Below are positions 60,518-64,000 of a stretch of DNA of 64,000 nucleotides, piece by piece. Under the pieces are notes generated by a model. The model was not told the DNA's origin. It was given only the letters and a program-made list of their open reading frames with translations, and ran no database searches. The translations under genes and the position numbers were made by a program. How positions within the stretch are numbered: position 1 is the first letter of the stretch; every line of letters begins with the position of its first letter. The DNA comes from Lelliottia sp. JS-SCA-14 (GTDB lineage: Bacteria; Pseudomonadota; Gammaproteobacteria; Enterobacterales; Enterobacteriaceae), in NCBI RefSeq assembly GCF_035593345.1, contig NZ_CP141606.1, positions 868,001-932,000 of the forward strand. The letters are read 5' to 3'.

Positions 60518-60594
60518 GGAGCGGTAGTTCAGTCGGTTAGAATACCTGCCTGTCACGCAGGGGGTCGCGGGTTCGAGTCCCGTCCGTTCCGCCA
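60518..60594 (+). tRNA. aspU: tRNA-Asp (GTC anticodon)
   Basis: 77 bases, CCA encoded. GGAGCGGTAGTTC...GTCCGTTCCGCCA; anticodon loop CTGTCAC. Distal tRNA of the operon, as aspU in E. coli rrnH. Its 3' end is the natural attachment site for P4-type integrases, and a decayed one follows 262 bases downstream on the same strand. Confidence 0.98.
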
Positions 60595-60636
60595 CTTTTA
60601 TATCTCAGGGTGTTTTTATACATCTTGATTATTAAG

Positions 60637-60673
60637 AAAACCGTATCGCTATTATAGTGATACGGTTTTTTTT
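60637..60673 (+). terminator. rRNA operon terminator
   Basis: 14-bp stem AAAACCGTATCGCT / AGTGATACGGTTTT (one G-T pair), ATTAT loop, followed by a run of nine Ts. Strong Rho-independent terminator. Confidence 0.95.
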
Positions 60674-60718
60674 TCGTCTGAAGTTGTCTCCCAGAATGCC
60701 GGGGTATCCGGTGCAAAA

Positions 60719-60769
60719 TGGCCCATGAAATGGCCTACGCAGCTGGAGGATAAATACCGTAGGCCATTA
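60719..60769. repeat. Inverted and direct TGGCC repeats in the tRNA-integrase gap
   Basis: TGGCCTACG (60731-60739) and CGTAGGCCA (60758-60766) form a perfect 9-bp inverted repeat with 18 bases between; an additional ATGGCC lies at 60719-60724. Located between tRNA-Asp and the integrase remnant, where P4-like elements carry arm-type integrase or excisionase sites. The role is inferred. Confidence 0.45.
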
Positions 60770-60856
60770 ATGAGTTTATGGTTGAAAAAGTGATTCTGGA
60801 ACAGCATATTACATCATTCCCGTCGCTCACTATTGACGACAACTGAGGAGTGAACC

Positions 60857-61435
60857 ATAACCATTAGTCGCCGCCTGCGTACTGCCATTGCAGTACAAAA
60901 AGCAAAATCCACCGATAAAGATTATGACCTGCCCGACGGGCAAGGTCTGACGCTTTCTGTCCGTACTTCCGGTAAAAAAATCTGGCGTTTTCGCTATCAA
61001 CGTCCCAAATCCACCGCCCGTATTAATATTACTTTAGGATATTATCCGGCCATGACGCTGGCGGGCCGCCCGTCTTCTTCAGGATGAATATCTTAATTTG
61101 CTGGCTCGGGGCATTGACCCGAAAATGCTGAAGCAGGAAGCAAAAGAACAGAAGCAGTGAGGTGATGGTGTATGCAGTACACTCAGGTCTGATGGATTCG
61201 AATCCTGCTTCAAAGATGGGTAAAGTTTTTGAGAAGCCGATAAAGCTGCACATGGCAACCATCCGCCCCGAGGGATAGCTGGAACTGATGCATCGTGTAT
61301 AAAACACGAAGCTGGTCATGATAGCTCGTTACCTGCTGAAATGGCAGTTGCTGACGTCCCGGTGAGGCCGTGTTAGCCCACGCTGCCTATAACCTTTCCC
61401 TGTATCTGGCACAACGGGTTGAGGTGATGGACTAG
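60857..61435 (+). pseudogene. Decayed P4-type tyrosine integrase
   Basis: Remains of a tRNA-targeting integrase. The N-terminal DUF4102 arm-binding domain is readable (AKSTDKDYDLPDGQGLTLSV, WRFRYQRP, INITLGYYPAMTLA). Damage, in order: the expected ATG reads ATA (60857) behind a good RBS GAGGAG; a one-base insertion near 61063 shifts the frame, after which LLQDEYLNLLARGIDP continues; a stop after KEQKQ joined by a deletion to VYAVHSGLMDSNPASK (core-binding domain), then HMATIRPEG-stop; frameshift to RPGEAV (box I arginine), and a large deletion directly into the C-terminal tail AAYNLSLYLAQR. The HxxR and tyrosine catalytic residues are gone. Not functional. Confidence 0.85.
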
Positions 61436-61493
61436 TGTTCAGCAGAGCCGCGCAGAGTGCAATACTGTAACGGCATCATTTATGATTTGAAAG

Positions 61494-61523
61494 GCAGGTG
61501 GTGAGCGAAGCCGCCTGCTTTTT
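61494..61523 (+). terminator. Hairpin with T-run after the integrase remnant
   Basis: Stem GCAGGTGG / CCGCCTGC (one T-G pair), 9-base loop, TTTTT tail. Probably the original terminator of the integrase unit. Confidence 0.75.
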
Positions 61524-61887
61524 ATTTGTATTATTTCAGACTTAAGCTGACAGTGACTGGTTATTGTCACAGGTGTCATGCAGATTATTTTTGCCATGCA
61601 ATGATATTTCCCCTTCCTCCATATATTGTTGACACCTATTAATCTTTTAGCCCAACAATCCTCTGGGTGTTCTTTATTTCCAGCGATAGCATAGCTCTAC
61701 GCCTACTCAACCACATTCGTCCGAAAACTCTCCACTTACATTATCTTTCAATGCCGACACCGACTTCACCGAATTGGCCGATTACGGCGAACGCTTAGCC
61801 GATGCGCTAATAAAAAGCCATCATTGAGGAGAAAGGCGGGTGCTTTATTACCGCCTTGCCGATTGGCTGAATCTGTTACATTCCACA
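61524..61887. other. Non-coding debris between integrase and IS remnants
   Basis: No intact gene seen. The plus strand carries a 45-codon open stretch without a start (61693-61827) reading ...LSFNADTDFTELADYGERLA... and ending at TGA 61825, which looks like the C-terminal scrap of a larger protein I cannot identify. A small hairpin AAGGCGG / CCGCCTT (61833-61857) follows. Consistent with deletion-scarred island DNA. Confidence 0.5.
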
Positions 61888-61917
61888 TGACCTGCCCCCA
61901 GTATTAGATACAACCGT

Positions 61918-62141
61918 CAGTTAGTAATGTCGGTTTGTTTACCTTCACATTTTCCATTCCTCCACCGTACTGCAAACTCTAATGGCGTCTGATAATTCAG
62001 TGCTGAATGTGGACGACACTCGTTATAATCCTGCCGCTAATCATTAACGATTTTCCTGGCGTGAACGATACCGCTGAACCAGTGCTTATTCAGATATTCA
62101 TCGCGAAATCGTCCGTTAAAACGCTCAATAAATCCGTTCTA
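61918..62141 (-). pseudogene. Transposase OrfB, C-terminal fragment
   Basis: Minus-strand reading gives FIERFNGRFRDEYLNKHWFS, HARKIVND-stop-RQDYNECRPHSALNYQTP and ends ITN-stop: the end of the IS3-type rve integrase domain, including the catalytic E region. Two in-frame stops (62139 and 62037) and loss of the N-terminal two thirds with the two catalytic aspartates make it dead. Confidence 0.85.
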
Positions 62142-62451
62142 TGTTGACTTGCCCGGCTGGATTAGGCGCAAGAAACGGCTTCCTGCTTCTGGTCTGTCAT
62201 CAGTACTTTCGCCCAAAGCCACCTGAAGCGCCCCCTTATCCAGCATGGCTTTGGCAAGCAGGGCGTTCTCTTCCTCAAGCAACTTTAGGCGCTTAACTTC
62301 TGGCACCTCCATACCGCCATACTTCTTAAGCCAGGTGTAAAAGGTGGCGTCGGAAATGGCGTGCTTACGGCAAAACTCCCTGGCAGAAACCCCTGCTTCA
62401 GCCTCGCGGAGGATACTGGATGATTTGTTCGTCGGAAAAACGCTTCTTCAT
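62142..62451 (-). pseudogene. Transposase OrfA remnant joined to an orfB scrap
   Basis: Starts MKKRFSDEQII at 62451. An extra base near 62418 shifts the frame; the rest continues as LREAEAGVSAREFCRKHAIS, DATFYTWLKKYGGMEVPEVK (helix-turn-helix of IS3 OrfA), then a shortened leucine zipper KLLEEENALLAKAMLDKGAL, and runs into a sequence (LIQPGKST-stop) normally inside orfB, showing that an internal deletion fused the two genes. Confidence 0.8.
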
Positions 62452-62522
62452 GGGAATGTCCTCATGTGGCTTATGAATACATTACTAACATCGCGGTGCT
62501 TTAATCAATGGGGAGCAGGTCA

Positions 62523-63325
62523 ATATGATAAAAGAACAAAGAAAGTTAAAGGTTATCAATATATTCCCTCGGGTGTTTTTTATTTTATAATATTTGCATC
62601 GTGAATGATTTTGGTTTTTAAATTTAATCAGAAAGGAATGCGTGATCAATTAAAGTATTGGGGTGTGGTGCTTATGACATCAAAGTGAAATGACATGCTG
62701 AGAGTGATGAATGGTTTGTAGAATTCACCAAACTAATAAATAATGTGAGTACTTTTTATAAATTAGTAACGGTGTTAATTGTTAACATTTAACTGTAAAT
62801 TCTATAGATACATTTTTATAATCAATTCGTATCAATGATATATCAATTGAAAGTATTGCTTAGGCTGTAATGGGTTGTTAAGCGATTGAGTATGGATAAT
62901 AATCAATAGGTAATACTGTATGTTATGTTGATGGGTGATAAGTTAAATGAGATATTTAAATAAATTTATTTCTTATTGTATCTTAATGTCTTTGTTTTGT
63001 TGTGACTGATCTGTCTAAACATGAGGTACATATGCCTATGCGAGTTATGGAATAATTTTAATTGATGGTGTAATTAAGGGGGTTATGGCTTATGAACTGA
63101 ATTGGAGATTCGATATCTAAAGTGTGATCAAGGTCATTATATTTTGGAGCTTGCTGATTACTAATATACTGAGTTGGTTTCAACTTATTTGTTTTGTGAA
63201 TTTTATATTTCAAACTATTGATGCTTGTTATTGGTCCGAAAACCTACACCAAAACAGTCGGTGTTTTATGAACAATGAAAAGTATTATAGTGAGCAATTT
63301 ATAACGATGAGCAAGGAGTTCTCTG
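62523..63325. other. AT-rich non-coding region in front of the T6SS genes
   Basis: About 800 bases with many T- and A-tracts and clearly lower G+C than both flanks. No gene could be supported: the only open frames are short, lack ribosome sites and overlap tssB or the IS. Contains two GATC sites (62643, 63125) and a weak Fur-like GATAATAATCAATA (62897). Such regions are typical H-NS-bound control regions of horizontally acquired clusters; the promoter for tssBC must lie here. Confidence 0.6.
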
Positions 63326-63820
63326 ATGTCAGATTCATTCCAGAATGAAGTGCCCAAAGCACGCGTTAATTTAACGCTTGATCTTCATACCGGCGGGGCC
63401 AGGAAGAAAGTAGAACTCCCCCTAAAACTGGTTGTTATGGGGGACTACAGTAATGGCAAGGAACAATGCCCGCTGTCTGAACGTGAAAAAATTAATATCA
63501 ATAACAATAATTTCAACAGTGTACTGGCTGATATCAATCCTGTTGTTAATCTCTGTGTCGAAAATACGGTGGCAGGAAAGGGAAATAAGGACGATCTTAC
63601 CCTCTCTTTCGGCAGCATGGCTGATTTTGAACCCGAGCAGGTTGCCCGTCAGATACCTCAGCTTCGTGCAATGCTGGCAATGCGTAATTTATTACGCGAT
63701 CTCAAATCTAATCTTCTGGATAACGCCACCTTCCGCAAAGAACTCGAAATTATCCTTAAAGACCCTTCCCTGAGCGAAGCCCTGCGCGGCGAATTGTCTG
63801 CACTGGCCCCTCAGGCCTGA
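63326..63820 (+). CDS. tssB: Type VI secretion contractile sheath small subunit TssB
   Basis: VipA-type protein that with TssC forms the contractile sheath around the Hcp tube. 164 residues, family length. Strong RBS AGGAG 8 bases before ATG. N-terminal KARVNLTLDLHTGGARKKVELPLKLVVMGDY, the conserved LSEREKINI, then FNSVLADINP, VNLCVENTV, and the TssC-contact helix region FEPEQVARQIPQLRAMLAMRN with LRDLKSNLLDNATFRKELE. First gene of the cluster in this window; tssC follows after 27 bases. Confidence 0.93.
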   Translation: MSDSFQNEVPKARVNLTLDLHTGGARKKVELPLKLVVMGDYSNGKEQCPLSEREKININNNNFNSVLADINPVVNLCVENTVAGKGNKDDLTLSFGSMADFEPEQVARQIPQLRAMLAMRNLLRDLKSNLLDNATFRKELEIILKDPSLSEALRGELSALAPQA

Positions 63821-63847
63821 AAACTTACTGATGATTAACGAGAGATT

Positions 63848-64000
63848 ATGCTGATGACAGTTAAAACTGAACAGACCCACGGCAGCCAGACGACCGTGCT
63901 GGAACGCCCTGAAACAGGCGGTATCTATTCTTCCCTGTTTGAAAAAATTAACCTGACACCCGTCTCAGAATTCGGTGATATCACTGCTTTTCAAGACAGC
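63848..64000 (+). CDS. tssC: Type VI secretion contractile sheath large subunit TssC (partial, 5' end)
   Basis: VipB-type sheath subunit, cut by the window end after 51 codons. Reads MLMTVKTEQTHGSQTTVLER... then GIYSSLFEKINLTPVSEFGD. A second ATG two codons in (63854) has better spacing from the purine-rich GAGAGA and may be the real start. Identification rests on position right after tssB and the short N-terminal sequence, which is variable in the family. Confidence 0.8.
   Translation, partial: MLMTVKTEQTHGSQTTVLERPETGGIYSSLFEKINLTPVSEFGDITAFQDS

Larger units (their letters stand above)
61888..62522 (-). mobile_element. Remnant of an IS3-family (IS407-type) insertion sequence
   Basis: Bounded by imperfect terminal inverted repeats TGACCTGCCCCC (61888, plus strand) and TGACCTGCTCCCC (62522, minus strand), with an 11-bp subterminal copy of GTTAGTAATGT at 32-33 bases from each end. 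It holds fragments of orfA and orfB on the minus strand but is 635 bp instead of about 1.2 kb. The flanking 4-mers (CACA and ATAT) do not match, so no target-site duplication remains. Confidence 0.85.

Noticed and set aside
62344..62604. 86-codon plus-strand open frame
   Set aside because: Runs antisense through the IS orfA remnant and out into AT-rich DNA; no homology-like features.
62897..62915. Fur box controlling the T6SS
   Set aside because: Only about half of the positions match the 19-bp consensus; in AT-rich DNA this is expected by chance.
63140..63160. Sigma-54 promoter before tssB
   Set aside because: A GG...GC pattern occurs (TTGGAGCTTGC) but the spacing between GG and GC is too short.
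63124..63348. Possible small hydrophobic protein (74 codons, GTG start) before tssB
   Set aside because: No ribosome site, AT-rich random-like composition, and overlaps the start of tssB, which has a strong RBS.
60595..64000. Second copy of the tRNA-Asp 3' end (attachment repeat)
   Set aside because: No repeat of the terminal 12 or more bases of tRNA-Asp was found within the window; it may lie downstream.

Overview
The window is a chromosomal segment of an enterobacterium close to Enterobacter/Lelliottia. Gene order from mrcB to the rrn operon matches the Escherichia coli K-12 order for this region (mrcB-fhuACDB-hemL ... metNIQ-gmhB-rrnH), the proteins are recognisable orthologues along their whole length, and the 16S rRNA has an Enterobacter-type variable region 1. 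The genus is an inference from memory of 16S signatures; the family is secure.

Layout. 1-7138: 3' end of mrcB (PBP1B), then the ferrichrome uptake operon fhuACDB behind a Fur-type operator. 7144-17805: hemL, clcA, erpA, yadS, btuF-mtn, dgt, sigma-E-driven degP, cdaR and yaeH, with three REP/BIME clusters in gene 3' regions. 17881-25999: dapD, glnD, map on the minus strand, then the divergent translation block rpsB-tsf-pyrH-frr with the S2 leader and an attenuator. 26030-42093: the envelope/lipid macro-operon dxr-ispU-cdsA-rseP-bamA-skp-lpxD-fabZ-lpxA-lpxB-rnhB-dnaE-accA, which couples isoprenoid carrier synthesis, phospholipid and lipid A synthesis, outer-membrane protein assembly, the sigma-E protease and the replicative polymerase. 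42196-54891: ldcC, yaeR, tilS, rof-yaeP, yaeQ-arfB, nlpE, proS, trmO-rcsF, metNIQ (MetJ operator) and gmhB. 54941-60673: a complete rRNA operon (P1/P2, boxA, 16S, tRNA-Ile, tRNA-Ala, 23S, 5S, tRNA-Asp, terminator).

60675-64000 is accessory DNA. Immediately downstream of tRNA-Asp lies a decayed P4-type tyrosine integrase (lost start codon, frameshifts, internal deletions, catalytic domain gone), then unassigned debris, a 635-bp remnant of an IS3-family (IS407-type) element, about 800 bp of very AT-rich DNA, and the beginning of a type VI secretion cluster (tssB complete, tssC cut by the window end). In E. coli K-12 this position is followed by dkgB/yafB and housekeeping genes, so this is best read as the left edge of a tRNA-Asp-anchored genomic island carrying a T6SS.

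I found no clear evidence of an undescribed system. Most of the window is conserved core genome. The points most worth following are the island edge, the AT-rich region in front of tssB, a predicted internal sigma-E promoter in rseP, a perfect palindrome in front of yaeQ, and a long stem-loop between the two spacer tRNAs. All identifications come from reading the sequence and remembered family knowledge; no database search was run.
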